Positions 10,860 through 20,179 of a stretch of DNA of 64,000 bases are shown one piece after another. Origin of the DNA: Lachnospiraceae bacterium (GTDB lineage: Bacteria > Bacillota > Clostridia > Lachnospirales > Lachnospiraceae); assembly GCA_021199475.1 (NCBI GenBank), contig JAJQHZ010000140.1:1-64000 (forward strand), in the 5' to 3' direction. The number at the start of each line of letters is the position of its first letter. Position 1 is the first letter of the stretch. A program made the translations under genes and the position numbers. The notes under the pieces are model-generated. The model had not been told where the DNA came from, made no database searches, and worked only from the letters and a program-made list of their open reading frames with translations.

Positions 10860-11063
10860 GGACAAGACGAATATCCCATCAAATCTATTCTTTTGGATAC
10901 TTCCATTTCTAAAACGTATGTGCTAAAATACATCGGGTATTGTCTCGACATCCTTTCCTATGTTTCTGCTTGTCGGGATAATGAAATGAATGTCACAGGG
11001 CATGTATGAATGTGGGAAATGGCTGAATGAGGAAATAAGGCTCAGAGCTATCAGGAGGGGATT

Positions 11064-11726
11064 ATGAAAAACCGAAAAAGTAAGAAATCTCGAAAAGTGT
11101 TAAGTATCATGCTGTCAGCGGCCCTTTTGTTGTCGCTGGTGCCTTCCTCAACGCTTGCATCGGGCGCAGAAGAGACGATACAGACGACCGCGTCAGAGCT
11201 TGAATTGACCGAGTCGGTGACGGCAGAGCGCGGGGGATCTGCGTCTGTGCCGTCAGAAACCGGAACAACAGGTTCAGCCGCGGAGGAAGCGGCAGGGGCG
11301 GAGACTGGGACGACAGGTTTGGATGAGGAAGATACGGCGGCATCAGAATCCGAGACGACACAGTCTGAGACGATGCAGACGGATGCTGCGCAGACAGGAT
11401 CAGTGCAGTCTGAGACGACACAGTCTGAGACAGATCAGACAGGGCCGACGCAGTCGGAAACCACGCAGTCCGAGATGGCGGATTTGGACGCACCGGAATC
11501 CGGGTCGGCATCGTCGGATGCGGATTCAACGGAGGCTGGTGCCGGTACGGGAACATCCGAAACGGCGGATTCCGCATCGGCGGAGTCTGGGGCAGGAGAG
11601 ACCGTCGCGTCAGGCTCCGGGACGACAGGCTCTGAGACTGCGCAGCTTAGTTCTGCGCAGGGAGAGACGACGGAAGGGGAAACTACTGAATCTGGGGCCG
11701 ACGGGGGGGGTAAATTCCCAGAATGA
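11064..11726 (+). CDS. Adhesin B, part 1: signal peptide and stalk, ends at a frameshift
   Basis: The ATG follows a strong AGGAGGGG. The product begins with a basic, hydrophobic signal peptide ending near TLASGAEE, then a Thr/Ser/Glu/Ala-rich stalk with repeats such as TTQSETMQTD. In the given sequence the frame runs through eight G at 11703-11710 and stops at TGA 11724-11726 after 220 aa. Deleting one G joins this frame to the next part (GADGG-VNSQNDES). That makes it the 5' end of one long gene equivalent to adhesin A. As written it would release a secreted stalk without an anchor. Confidence 0.85.
   Translation: MKNRKSKKSRKVLSIMLSAALLLSLVPSSTLASGAEETIQTTASELELTESVTAERGGSASVPSETGTTGSAAEEAAGAETGTTGLDEEDTAASESETTQSETMQTDAAQTGSVQSETTQSETDQTGPTQSETTQSEMADLDAPESGSASSDADSTEAGAGTGTSETADSASAESGAGETVASGSGTTGSETAQLSSAQGETTEGETTESGADGGGKFPE
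11703..11710 (+). other. Poly-G(8) tract at the frameshift point
   Basis: Eight consecutive G lie where the open frame moves from the stalk to the Cys/His module. Seven G, or ten, would restore a continuous frame across the junction. Homopolymeric G runs inside surface-protein genes are classic slipped-strand phase-variation sites. A sequencing or assembly error is the alternative. Confidence 0.9.
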
Positions 11727-13650
11727 TGAATCGCTGATTCTCTGTGCGCATGGGAACAGCGCAGATGACTGTGTCATTTGTGATCTGGAGACGCAGATTG
11801 CGGGACTTCCGACTTTGGAGGAAGTCGAGACGATGGAGGGCGAGGAGTTAGACGCCATCTATGAGCTGACCTCTGCGCTTGCAGATATTTATTATGATGA
11901 ACTGACGGAGGAAGAGCAGGTTCAGGTGTCAAACATCGATGCGCTGTGGGAAATCCTCGATTATTTCAGCGGAGCAGTGATGGCGACAGCGTTCGCTTAT
12001 GATTCGGATGGGTTCTATACAAGCGGAGACACGACCTATTATCAGCCTGCCACTCTGTCGAACGGTGTATATCAGATTTCAAACGCCGGGCAGCTGTTCT
12101 GGTTGGCGTCGCTGGTAAATGGCGACACGACGCAGGAGGATATCACAGAGGCGGTGTCCGGTGCGAACGCAAAGCTGACTGCGAATATCAATCTGCAGAA
12201 TAAAACATGGGTGCCGATCGGCAGCTATTCCGGTACATTTGATGGAAACGGAAAGACCATTTCCGGTTTATACATAAACAGTACATCCGGATATCAGGGA
12301 TTCTTCAGTACGGTCAGCGGCGGAACTGTGAAAAGCCTGACCTTAAGCGGGAATGGAATCACCGGCGCGGGCAGCACTGGAAGCATTGCGGGGGCTCTGA
12401 CCAACGGAGGAACGATCGAAAGCTGCACAAACAATGTGCCGGTGACCGGAAGCGGATATTATGTGGGAGGCATTGTGGGATATGTAGCCAAAGGAAACAT
12501 TACATCCTGCACCAATAACGCGGCACTCTCTAATACCTCAGCGGATCTGGGCGGCATTGCCGGTTTTATAGAGAGCGGCTGTACGGTCAGCAGCTGCACC
12601 AATACCGGAACGGTATCAGGAAGCAGCAGCTATTTCGGAGGAATCGTCGGAAATTCCGGCACCAGCTCCGCGGGCGGCAACACAATCAGCAATTGTATCA
12701 ATAGCGGAGCCGTCAGCTGCAACAACAATGTCGGCGGAATTCTGGGGTATATGATGAACACCACGGCGGTGTCCGGCTGCGTGAACAGCGGAGCCGTTTC
12801 TGCTACCGGTGGCTGGGTCGGCGGTGTGGTTGGTAATATGACTACGGCCAGCAGCAGTAGTGTGAGCAGCTGCTCGAACAGCGGTACGGTGACTGGCGGC
12901 GGAGACTACACCGGCGGCGTAGTGGCCTACGCAGCAGGCAGTATTACCGGCTGCTCGAACAGCGGTGCGGTGACGGGCAGCGGAGACTACACCGGCGGCA
13001 TCATTGGGAGCGGGGCGATTGCGGTCAGCCAGTGTGCCAATACGGGGACTGTATCGGGCCCCAGACGAGTGGGCGGCATCATCGGCCGACTGAGCAGTGG
13101 AGGAACGGTAAGAAACTGTTACAATGCGGGGGCTGTTAGCTGCACCAATCAATATGCCGGCGGCATTGTGGGTGAGTCCTATGGAACCATCTACGTGAGC
13201 CACAATTATGGTAAAATTACGGGGACATCTGTGGGAGCCATTATCGGATATGTTAACAGCAGCGGAGCCATCAGTTCCGCATGGTATCTGAGCGACACAG
13301 GAAACAGCGTCTATGGCACCGGGAAAACGGTTGGTGCAAATGCCAGGACAACGGGTCAGTTTGCGTCCGGCTATGTGACGTATAGTATGCAGAATACAGC
13401 AGGATCCTCCCAGATCTGGGGACAGGATCTGACCTCCGCCACGCCGGATCCTTATCCGGTTTTGACGTCGGACAGTTCAAAAAAGGTGCTTCAGGTAACG
13501 ATCATACTGGTGGATGGCAGTTCCCAGACAACACTGGAGACCAGCTATACCAATTATGGAAAGACATTGCTGTCTTATCCGACCCTGACCGGTGATGATA
13601 CGTATGAATTTTATTCGGATTCTGCATGCACACAGAGTTGGGATACTTAG
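11703..13650 (+). CDS. Adhesin B, part 2: Cys/His module and GLUG repeats, ends at TAG
   Basis: The open frame after the G tract encodes LCAHGN...CVIC and the VSNIDALW..LDYFSG module shared with adhesin A. About twelve GLUG-type repeats follow (patterns such as GGIVGY, NSGAVS, CTNTGTVSG), typical of IgA-peptidase/adhesin passenger regions. Last comes the start of an InlB-like segment (YEFYSDSACTQSWDT) that meets TAG at 13648-13650. No ribosome site or start suits independent translation, so this part depends on frame restoration at the G tract. The middle differs completely from adhesin A, where beta-helix repeats occupy the same place. Confidence 0.8.
13648..13650 (+). other. In-frame amber codon inside adhesin B
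   Basis: After ...TQSWDT the frame has TAG and then continues without a shift as TVFYDNKTIYAV, the normal end of an InlB-like repeat. Glutamine (CAG) is the obvious ancestral codon, one transition away. No second stop follows until 17673. Confidence 0.9.
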
Positions 13651-13722
13651 ACCGTATTTTATGATAATAAGACAATTTATGCTGTAAAAGTATCGAAAAA
13701 TACATGGACGTCTGCACTGACT

Positions 13723-16700
13723 ATGTCGGGGTGGACATACGGCGGGAATGCGGTGGAGCCTGCTGCGTCTTCGGCGTATGGTATTGTGGAATATGCATAT
13801 TATACGGATTCCGACTGTACGGCTAAGACAACTTCGGATAACAGCGGCGCGTCTGAAGAGGGCGGAAAACCGGTTAATGCTGGTACTTATTATGTACAGG
13901 CTTCTGTAGCTGCGTCAGTTACTTATACCGGTCTGATATCGGATGCGGCGTCCTTTACCATTGGAAAAGCCTCGCTGACTATTACCGCAAATGCCAATAC
14001 GATTACCTATGGCGATGCACCCTCGGCGAATGGCGTGACCTACAGCGGCTTTGTAAATGAGGAGTCTGAGAGTACGAATGGCGTGCTGAGTGGGACGCTG
14101 ACGTATTCCTACAGCTACAGCCAGTACGGCGCTGTGGGTGAGTATACCATTACGCCGTCGGGATTGAGCGCAGCGAATTATGAGATCACTTACGCGGCCG
14201 GGAAGCTGACGGTCGAGCAGCGGACGGCTGTGCTGACATGGACGACACTCGCTGCAGATGAGCTTGTCTATGATGGAAACGAGAAGACTTTGACCGCGAC
14301 GGTCGGCAACAAGGCACAGGAGAATGATGAGATATCTGTGACGGTCGAATTGACGGCTGATTGTGATAATGTGAATGTGACGGCCAATGGATTTAGCTAC
14401 ACGGCGACGGGGTTGACCGGTGCGGCAAGTGGGAATTATAAACTGCCAGACAATACGGTTAGCGCGACTTATCGGATCACTGCTGCTGCGGTGACGATTA
14501 CTGCGGCGGATGCATCGAAAACCTATGGAGAGGCGGACCCGGCCTTTACCGTCACGGTGACTGGTACGGCGACGGAGGCTGATCGGACAGGATTAAAGGT
14601 CAGCTACAGCCGGGCGGAGGGCGAAAACGCCGGAACCTATACAATCACACCGTCCTATACGGGGAACAGCAACTACAGCGTAGAAGTTGTACCTGCAACC
14701 TTTACCATTTATAAAAAGGCAGTTACCGTCACGGCAGATGATAAGTCTTCCATCTATGGAAGTAATCTTGAGGAACTGACTTTTACCGTTCCGGAGGGAG
14801 CACTGGCAGGAGATGACAAAGGAAGTGATCTTTGTGTGAATCTCACAACAACGGCAGCCAAAGGTTCCGCGGTGGGGACATATGAGATTATTGGAACATC
14901 AACATCCGGAAATTATGAGGTGACTGTGGAACCAGCCGCTTATACGATAAAAAAAGCCTCGCTGACTATTACTGCAAAGGACAATACCATCACCTATGGC
15001 GATGCGCCCTCGGCGAATGGCGTGAGCTACAGCGGCTTTGTAAATGAGGAGTCTGAGAGTACGAATGGCGTGCTGAGTGGGACGCTGACGTATTCCTACA
15101 GCTATAGCAAGTATGGTTCTGTGGGTGAGTATGTCATTACGCCGTCGGGATTGAGCGCAGCGAATTATGAGATTACATATTCGGATGGGAAGCTGACGGT
15201 CGAGCAGCAGACGGCAGTGCTGACATGGACGACACTGGACATGAGTGACCTCATTTATGATGGCACGGCGAAGACGCTGTCGGCGACGGTCGGCAACAAG
15301 GCACAGGAGAACGATGAGATATCTGTGACGGTAGAACGGACGGCCGGTTGTGATAATGTGAATGTGACAACCGATGGATTTAGCTACACGGCGACGGGAT
15401 TGACCGGTGCGGCAAGTGGGAATTATAAACTGCCGGACAATACAGTCAGCACGACTTATCAGATCGTTGCTGCTGCGGTGACGATCACAGCGGCGGATGC
15501 ATCGAAAACCTATGGCGATGCGGATCCGACCCTGACCGGCACGGTGACTGGAACGGCGACGGAGGCTGATCTGGCAGGATTAAAGGTCAGCTACAGCCGG
15601 GCGGAAGGTGAAAACGCCGGAACCTATACCATCACACCGTCCTATACGGGGAACAGCAACTACAGTGTAGAAGTTGTACCTGCAACATTTACCATTTATA
15701 AAAAGGCAGTTACCGTTACGGCGGACGATAAGATATCAGTGTACGGCACTGCGCTTGAAACGCTCACGTTTACGATTCCGCAGGATGCTCTGGTGGCGGG
15801 AGATACCGAGGACGATCTTGCCGTGATTCTGACGAAAGCGACCGTTGCGGAGGATGTTGGCACAGACGAAACTGGGTCCGGCGATACGGATACAGATGAA
15901 GGCGGCACAGGCGGAACTGGGGCCGACGATACGGACACAGATGAAGGTGGTACAGGCGAATCGGGATCGGGTGACACCGACACGGACGGAAATGACATGG
16001 ATGGCGGTGTCACAGACGGAACCGATGCGGCCGGAGCAGATTTGGCAGGAAAAGATGTTGGAATCTACGCGATTACCGGAACATCGACGGCGGCCAATTA
16101 TGAGGTGACCGTGATACCTGCTACTTACACGATCACAAAGGCAGCTCTGACCATTACGGCGAATGATAATACCATCACCTATGGCGATGCCCCGTCGGAT
16201 ACTGGCGTAAGCTACAGTGGGTTTGTCTATGAGGAGTCTGAGGATACGGATGGCGTATTTGAAGGGGAACTGACTTATGCATTTGACTATAGCCAGTATG
16301 GTGATGTAGGGACTTACAGCATCACTCCGTCCGGTCTGACTTCCGCTAATTACGAGATTACCTATGAGACAGGAAGCTTGACGGTCGGGCAGAGGATCGT
16401 TGAACTGGATTGGTCGACACTCGCCGCAGACGAGCTTGTCTATGATGGAAACGCGAAGACCCTGACTGCGACGGTCGGTAACAAGGCACAGGAGAACGAT
16501 GATATAGCAGTGACGGTAGAACGGACGGCCGATTGTGATAATGTAAATGTTACAGCGGATGGGTTCAGCTACACGGCGACCGCCCTGACCGGCGCTGCCA
16601 GCGGCAATTATGCACTGCCGGAGAATACGGTCAGTGAGACGCACCAGATTACATCGGCTGCGGTGACAGTTACGGCGAATGATGTGGTCAGGAGCTATGG

Positions 16701-17673
16701 CGACGATAATCCGACCTTTGCATTTACAATTAGCGCGGGTGCGCTGGCGAGCGGCGATACAACGGATGATCTTGGTGTGACGCTCTCGACAACGGCGGAT
16801 AAGAATTCGGCGGCCGGGACTTACGCGATTACAGGTACCTCTACAAGCGTGAATTACGATGTGACTGTGGTCAGCGGCACTATGACCGTGGCGGAGCTGA
16901 CCGGGCTGCCGGAGCAGACCTTCCCGGATACAGATGCGGCACATAAGATCATTCTGCAGGTGGGTCTGTCTGAGGTGCCGGAAGCGCTGAAGGATAATCC
17001 GAACCTGAATACGGTGGAGAAAATTACGGCCATGCTGAAGACAACTGTTACCAAACAGAGCGGATATTCCGAGGAAAACGTGGTCGTCTATGATGTGACT
17101 TTGATGGTCAGCTTCGATGGAGGTGTGACATGGGAGAAAGCCACTGAGGAGAGCTTCCCGGTAAATGGTCTGACGCTTCTTCTGCCGTATCCGGATGGCA
17201 CAGGTAAGGATACCCATGATTTTGCTGTGACGCATATGTTCACGTCCGCCGCGCTTGGCAAGACGCCGGGCGAGATGGAAAGCCCGGCAGTGACAAAGAC
17301 AGCGGATGGTCTGCTTGTGACCGTGACAGGCCTGTCGCCGATCGCCGTCGCATGGAAGCTCATCACGCAGTCGTCCGGAGAGACGGCGCCCACGACGCCC
17401 GAAACTGCGGCGACCGAAGCCGCAACGCCTGAGACGACCGCAACCGAGGCTGCAACGCCTGAGACCACCGCTACAGAGGCGGAGACCAAGGCGACTGAGG
17501 CCGAGACGGAGACGACCGCGACAGAGTCTGAAACAGAGACAGAGACGGCTACTGAGACGGAAGCTCCGGTACAGACCGGGGACGACACGCCGCTTAGCAT
17601 GTGGCTTACCCTGTTCCTGCTATCGGCTGCGGTTCTGCTGATGATGGGAGAGCGGAAGCGCCAGAGAGGATAA
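13723..17673 (+). CDS. Adhesin B, part 3: MBG repeats and sortase signal
   Basis: This is the same frame as part 2 and is open from 13651; the first ATG is at 13723, with no good ribosome site. It encodes MBG/YDG-type repeats of about 80-90 aa (ITYGDAPSANGV, KTYGEADP, ENAGTYTITPSYTGNSNY), some nearly identical to each other. A Gly/Asp/Thr-rich insert lies near 15860-16030. The terminal LPEQTFPD domain, Thr/Glu linker, PVQTGDD, membrane helix and RKRQRG tail match adhesin A almost exactly. Without a start of its own it is best read as the 3' part of the interrupted adhesin B gene. A read-through product of all three parts would be about 2200 aa. Confidence 0.8.
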   Translation: MSGWTYGGNAVEPAASSAYGIVEYAYYTDSDCTAKTTSDNSGASEEGGKPVNAGTYYVQASVAASVTYTGLISDAASFTIGKASLTITANANTITYGDAPSANGVTYSGFVNEESESTNGVLSGTLTYSYSYSQYGAVGEYTITPSGLSAANYEITYAAGKLTVEQRTAVLTWTTLAADELVYDGNEKTLTATVGNKAQENDEISVTVELTADCDNVNVTANGFSYTATGLTGAASGNYKLPDNTVSATYRITAAAVTITAADASKTYGEADPAFTVTVTGTATEADRTGLKVSYSRAEGENAGTYTITPSYTGNSNYSVEVVPATFTIYKKAVTVTADDKSSIYGSNLEELTFTVPEGALAGDDKGSDLCVNLTTTAAKGSAVGTYEIIGTSTSGNYEVTVEPAAYTIKKASLTITAKDNTITYGDAPSANGVSYSGFVNEESESTNGVLSGTLTYSYSYSKYGSVGEYVITPSGLSAANYEITYSDGKLTVEQQTAVLTWTTLDMSDLIYDGTAKTLSATVGNKAQENDEISVTVERTAGCDNVNVTTDGFSYTATGLTGAASGNYKLPDNTVSTTYQIVAAAVTITAADASKTYGDADPTLTGTVTGTATEADLAGLKVSYSRAEGENAGTYTITPSYTGNSNYSVEVVPATFTIYKKAVTVTADDKISVYGTALETLTFTIPQDALVAGDTEDDLAVILTKATVAEDVGTDETGSGDTDTDEGGTGGTGADDTDTDEGGTGESGSGDTDTDGNDMDGGVTDGTDAAGADLAGKDVGIYAITGTSTAANYEVTVIPATYTITKAALTITANDNTITYGDAPSDTGVSYSGFVYEESEDTDGVFEGELTYAFDYSQYGDVGTYSITPSGLTSANYEITYETGSLTVGQRIVELDWSTLAADELVYDGNAKTLTATVGNKAQENDDIAVTVERTADCDNVNVTADGFSYTATALTGAASGNYALPENTVSETHQITSAAVTVTANDVVRSYGDDNPTFAFTISAGALASGDTTDDLGVTLSTTADKNSAAGTYAITGTSTSVNYDVTVVSGTMTVAELTGLPEQTFPDTDAAHKIILQVGLSEVPEALKDNPNLNTVEKITAMLKTTVTKQSGYSEENVVVYDVTLMVSFDGGVTWEKATEESFPVNGLTLLLPYPDGTGKDTHDFAVTHMFTSAALGKTPGEMESPAVTKTADGLLVTVTGLSPIAVAWKLITQSSGETAPTTPETAATEAATPETTATEAATPETTATEAETKATEAETETTATESETETETATETEAPVQTGDDTPLSMWLTLFLLSAAVLLMMGERKRQRG

Positions 17674-17739
17674 AAGCGCGGATGCGTCAGAGGTGATATA
17701 AGCGCTATTCAGACACAGCGTTATTTAGAGATGATGTAG

Positions 17740-17764
17740 AAAAAGCAGCTGCAAGGCTGCTTTT
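17740..17764 (+). terminator. Rho-independent terminator after adhesin B
   Basis: The same AAAAGCAGC/GCTGCTTTT hairpin as at 9955-9979, displaced by exactly 7785 bp. The whole gap 17674-18103 duplicates 9889-10318 with few changes. Confidence 0.8.
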
Positions 17765-18012
17765 CCTATGCGAGGAATGAAATCGGGCCTGCTGTTCTGA
17801 ATAGTTCAAATGAAAGACTAATGTAAGGGGTTCAGGCGGCAGAGCAGGAAACTTTCGTTTATTATACGAATGCCTCCGCCCTATTGTATGAACAGTTGAC
17901 TCGGAGGAGGAAGCTGAAGAGGAATAATTGAAAATAATGCGGAGAAAATACTGGCAAAATATGTGACATATATTATGTTTAAGAAATGTTTGAAATGATT
18001 ATGAAATAATCA

Positions 18013-18073
18013 TTGACATCATTTGCGATTCGTGATAGAGTGAAAATGAACGGTGTAAGCTGGTCACTTACAC
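18013..18073 (+). promoter_or_regulatory. Promoter and leader hairpin of the intact Rpn gene
   Basis: TTGACA 18013-18018, 17-bp spacer, TAGAGT 18036-18041, then a perfect 7-7-7 hairpin GTGTAAG/CTTACAC at 18053-18073. The ATG of the Rpn gene follows 30 bp later with a modest GGGGAAG ribosome site. The hairpin could modulate leader folding. Confidence 0.6.
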
Positions 18074-18103
18074 GTACATGACCCGGGGAAGTCAAAAATT
18101 TAT

Positions 18104-19351
18104 ATGAAATCAAGGGAAAAACAATCGATAGTGCCAGACATTTCAAAGAGTGAAGCTTCGATGTATCTGGCAGCTGCACATTCTTCGGATGGGAAGATTG
18201 GAGGGCAGGGAAAGGAGCAGGACTCGGCTTCGTTCCAGCTTTTTGGCAACAATGAAAATTTTGCTGACGTTTTTAACCATGCAGTCTTTAAGAAGGAGGC
18301 AGTCCTTGCATCGGATCTTTCCGCCGATGCTGCCAGAGAGACGGCTTCTCTGCGGGTGAAGCAGGGGACGCATACATCCGTCACGCAGTTCCGGGATCTC
18401 ATCAGAAAGCTGCAGAAGGGTCATGCTTTCGCAATTCTGGCGATCGAAAATCAGAACAGGGAGAGCTATCAGATGCCCTACCGAGTGATGGAGATGGATT
18501 TTCTCAATTATGCCAGGCAGGTTCGTATTATTTCAGATAAACATAAGCAGGAACGGATGAAGAAGAAGGACGGAGAAGTGTCAGACATGGGGCCATCTCT
18601 CTCCGGCGGAGAATATCTTGACCAGTTTTATAAGGAAGACCGGCTCATGCCCTGTATTACACTCGTGATTTACTGGGGAGAGGATCCCTGGCAGGGACCC
18701 CGGCGGCTGTCCGATATGTTTGCCGGGAGCGAGTGGGGAGCGTATGCGTCAGATTACACCATGCATTTTCTGGACGTCCACCGAATGAGCGAGCGAGATC
18801 TTAGCGAGTATGGAGACGAACTGCGGGTAGTATTTGGCTTTGTGAAATACGCGCGGCAGAAAGAACGCCTCCAGACTTTTATAGAAGAGAATGAGGATGC
18901 ATTTTCCAATGTATCCGAGACAGCAGTTTGCGCGATCTCAGATCTGGCGCATTCAGCGGAGCTTGAAAAAATCCGAAAGACCAGTCATGTGATCAATGAA
19001 AGGGGAAATTATAATATGTGTCAGGCACTCAGAGAATGGATGGAAGACAGCAAAAAGGAAGGCCGGGATGAGGAAAAGGCTAATACAGAGCGGGAACGTT
19101 TGCGCGCAGATGCCGCAGAGCAAAAGGCAGATGCCGCAGAACAAAAAGCCGATGCCGCAGAGCAAAGGGCCGATGCCGCAAAGCGAAAAGCGGATGTTGC
19201 AGAGCAAAAAGCAGATGCCGCAGAGAAGAAGATAAAAGAGGCCGAAGAGGAGAATGCCGTCCTTATGCGGAGGCTGAGTGATGCCATGGAGAAAATGCAG
19301 GAACTCTCGCAGGAAGTTACAAACCTGCGGAAGCAGATGAAGCTGGCATAG
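18104..19351 (+). CDS. Rpn-type PD-(D/E)XK nuclease with coiled-coil tail
   Basis: A 415-aa protein of the Rpn recombination-promoting nuclease/putative transposase family. The core shows NFADVFN near residue 53, then RDLIRKLQKGHAF followed by AILAIENQ, the E-x-Q form of the PD-(D/E)XK active site. YQMPYRVMEMDF and ITLVIYWGEDPW are further conserved parts of this clostridial subgroup. The tail (about 300-415) is a charged coiled coil built on six 21-bp units encoding ADAAEQK-type heptads. Members nick DNA and stimulate recombination in E. coli; a similar effect here is inference. It sits directly behind adhesin B, and its truncated twin sits behind adhesin A, so the adhesin-Rpn pair duplicated as a unit. 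Confidence 0.8.
   Translation: MKSREKQSIVPDISKSEASMYLAAAHSSDGKIGGQGKEQDSASFQLFGNNENFADVFNHAVFKKEAVLASDLSADAARETASLRVKQGTHTSVTQFRDLIRKLQKGHAFAILAIENQNRESYQMPYRVMEMDFLNYARQVRIISDKHKQERMKKKDGEVSDMGPSLSGGEYLDQFYKEDRLMPCITLVIYWGEDPWQGPRRLSDMFAGSEWGAYASDYTMHFLDVHRMSERDLSEYGDELRVVFGFVKYARQKERLQTFIEENEDAFSNVSETAVCAISDLAHSAELEKIRKTSHVINERGNYNMCQALREWMEDSKKEGRDEEKANTERERLRADAAEQKADAAEQKADAAEQRADAAKRKADVAEQKADAAEKKIKEAEEENAVLMRRLSDAMEKMQELSQEVTNLRKQMKLA
19106..19231 (+). repeat. 21-bp in-frame tandem repeat in the Rpn tail
   Basis: Six 21-bp units encode ADAAEQK, ADAAEQR, ADAAKRK, ADVAEQK and similar heptads. The deleted paralogue at 10.65 kb has a single unit, a difference of exactly 105 bp, so the array changes by whole units. 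Confidence 0.85.
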
Positions 19352-19375
19352 ATACCGATAACAGGTAAAGCACAG

Positions 19376-19407
19376 GAATGTTCACGGCGCCGGACGCCGT
19401 GCAATTC
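19376..19407. repeat. Palindromic element after intact Rpn gene
   Basis: CACGGCG (19383-19389) pairs with CGCCGTG (19395-19401) around CCGGA, flanked by GAATG and CAATTC. It occupies the place of the 10797-10859 palindrome and shares the AATGTTCAC start. A terminator role is possible, but no T run follows. Confidence 0.5.
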
Positions 19408-19456
19408 GACATAGCGATATTCTGAAATGAAACGAAAAATATGGAGGGTGTTAGCA

Positions 19457-20020
19457 ATGAAGGTTCTTGTTGTAGTAGACATGCAGAATGATTTTATTGA
19501 CGGGGCGCTTGGCACGAAGGAAGCGGTCGCGATTGTGGATAATGTGCGGAAAAAGGTGAATCAATATCTTGAAAATGGAGATACGGTATTATATACGCGG
19601 GATACGCACACGGAACAGTATCTTCAGACGCAGGAGGGACAGAAGCTTCCGGTGGTGCACTGCGTGAAGGGAACGTTCGGATGGGAAATTTCGGAAAAGG
19701 TCTATGCGGAAGGCTGCACCGTGGTGGATAAGCCGTCGTTTGGGTCGCTTGTGCTGCCGGATGTGGTGCGGGAGGCTGCGGAGCAGTGCGGCACAGCACA
19801 GAGCGGAAAAGCGGAGGCATCCGGTAATCCGGAGTCTATTGAACTAATCGGTCTTTGCACGGACATCTGTGTGATTTCGAATGCGATGATCCTAAAAGCG
19901 GCGTTTCCGGAGGTGCCGATTGTGGTGGACGCGTCGTGCTGCGCGGGGGTTACGCCGGAGAGTCATGAGAACGCGCTGAACGCGATGCGGATGTGCCAGA
20001 TTCAGATAACGGATTGTTAA
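19457..20020 (+). CDS. Nicotinamidase-like cysteine hydrolase (isochorismatase superfamily)
   Basis: A 187-aa cytosolic hydrolase, probably nicotinamide to nicotinate and ammonia in NAD salvage. The start at 19457 follows GGAGGG; an earlier in-frame start lacks one. Family residues are all present: Asp8 in VVVDMQNDF, Lys92 in DKPSFGS and nucleophile Cys138 in CTDICV. Metal ligands Asp49/His51 (RDTHTEQY) and His68 (VVHC) match nicotinamidases better than isochorismatases. A Gly/Ser/Ala-rich insert of about 15 residues (around 111-126, GTAQSGKAEASG) separates the helix before the Cys motif and is unusual. It stands alone between the Rpn gene and a terminator. Substrate not proven. Confidence 0.85.
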   Translation: MKVLVVVDMQNDFIDGALGTKEAVAIVDNVRKKVNQYLENGDTVLYTRDTHTEQYLQTQEGQKLPVVHCVKGTFGWEISEKVYAEGCTVVDKPSFGSLVLPDVVREAAEQCGTAQSGKAEASGNPESIELIGLCTDICVISNAMILKAAFPEVPIVVDASCCAGVTPESHENALNAMRMCQIQITDC

Positions 20021-20060
20021 AAACGGACCGAAAGTGAATTAATTTTGACGGGCAGATGAA

Positions 20061-20089
20061 AAACAGCGGTATTTTATGCCGCTGTTTTT
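20061..20089 (+). terminator. Terminator after the nicotinamidase-like gene
   Basis: AAACAGCGG and CCGCTGTTT pair around an AT-rich loop and run into TTTTTT. It lies 40 bp after the stop. Confidence 0.85.
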
Positions 20090-20100
20090 TCGTGAAGGGG

Positions 20101-20129
20101 TTGACTTTTTATATACCGAACGGTATAAT
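20101..20129 (+). promoter_or_regulatory. TetR gene promoter with embedded operator
   Basis: TTGACT (20101-20106) and TATAAT (20124-20129) are 17 bp apart. The spacer and -10 contain the perfect 16-bp palindrome TATACCGAACGGTATA (20112-20127), a typical TetR-family operator shape. It predicts negative autoregulation of the TetR gene at 20292. Confidence 0.85.
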
Positions 20130-20179
20130 CGTGAAATAGAGACTACATGTGTGGGGAGCACATCCTTTCCTTAATAACA

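Noticed and set aside
13648-13650. Pyrrolysine-encoding TAG
   Set aside because: The context is a non-enzymatic repeat, no PYLIS-like element or pyl genes are seen, and a CAG-to-TAG change explains it.
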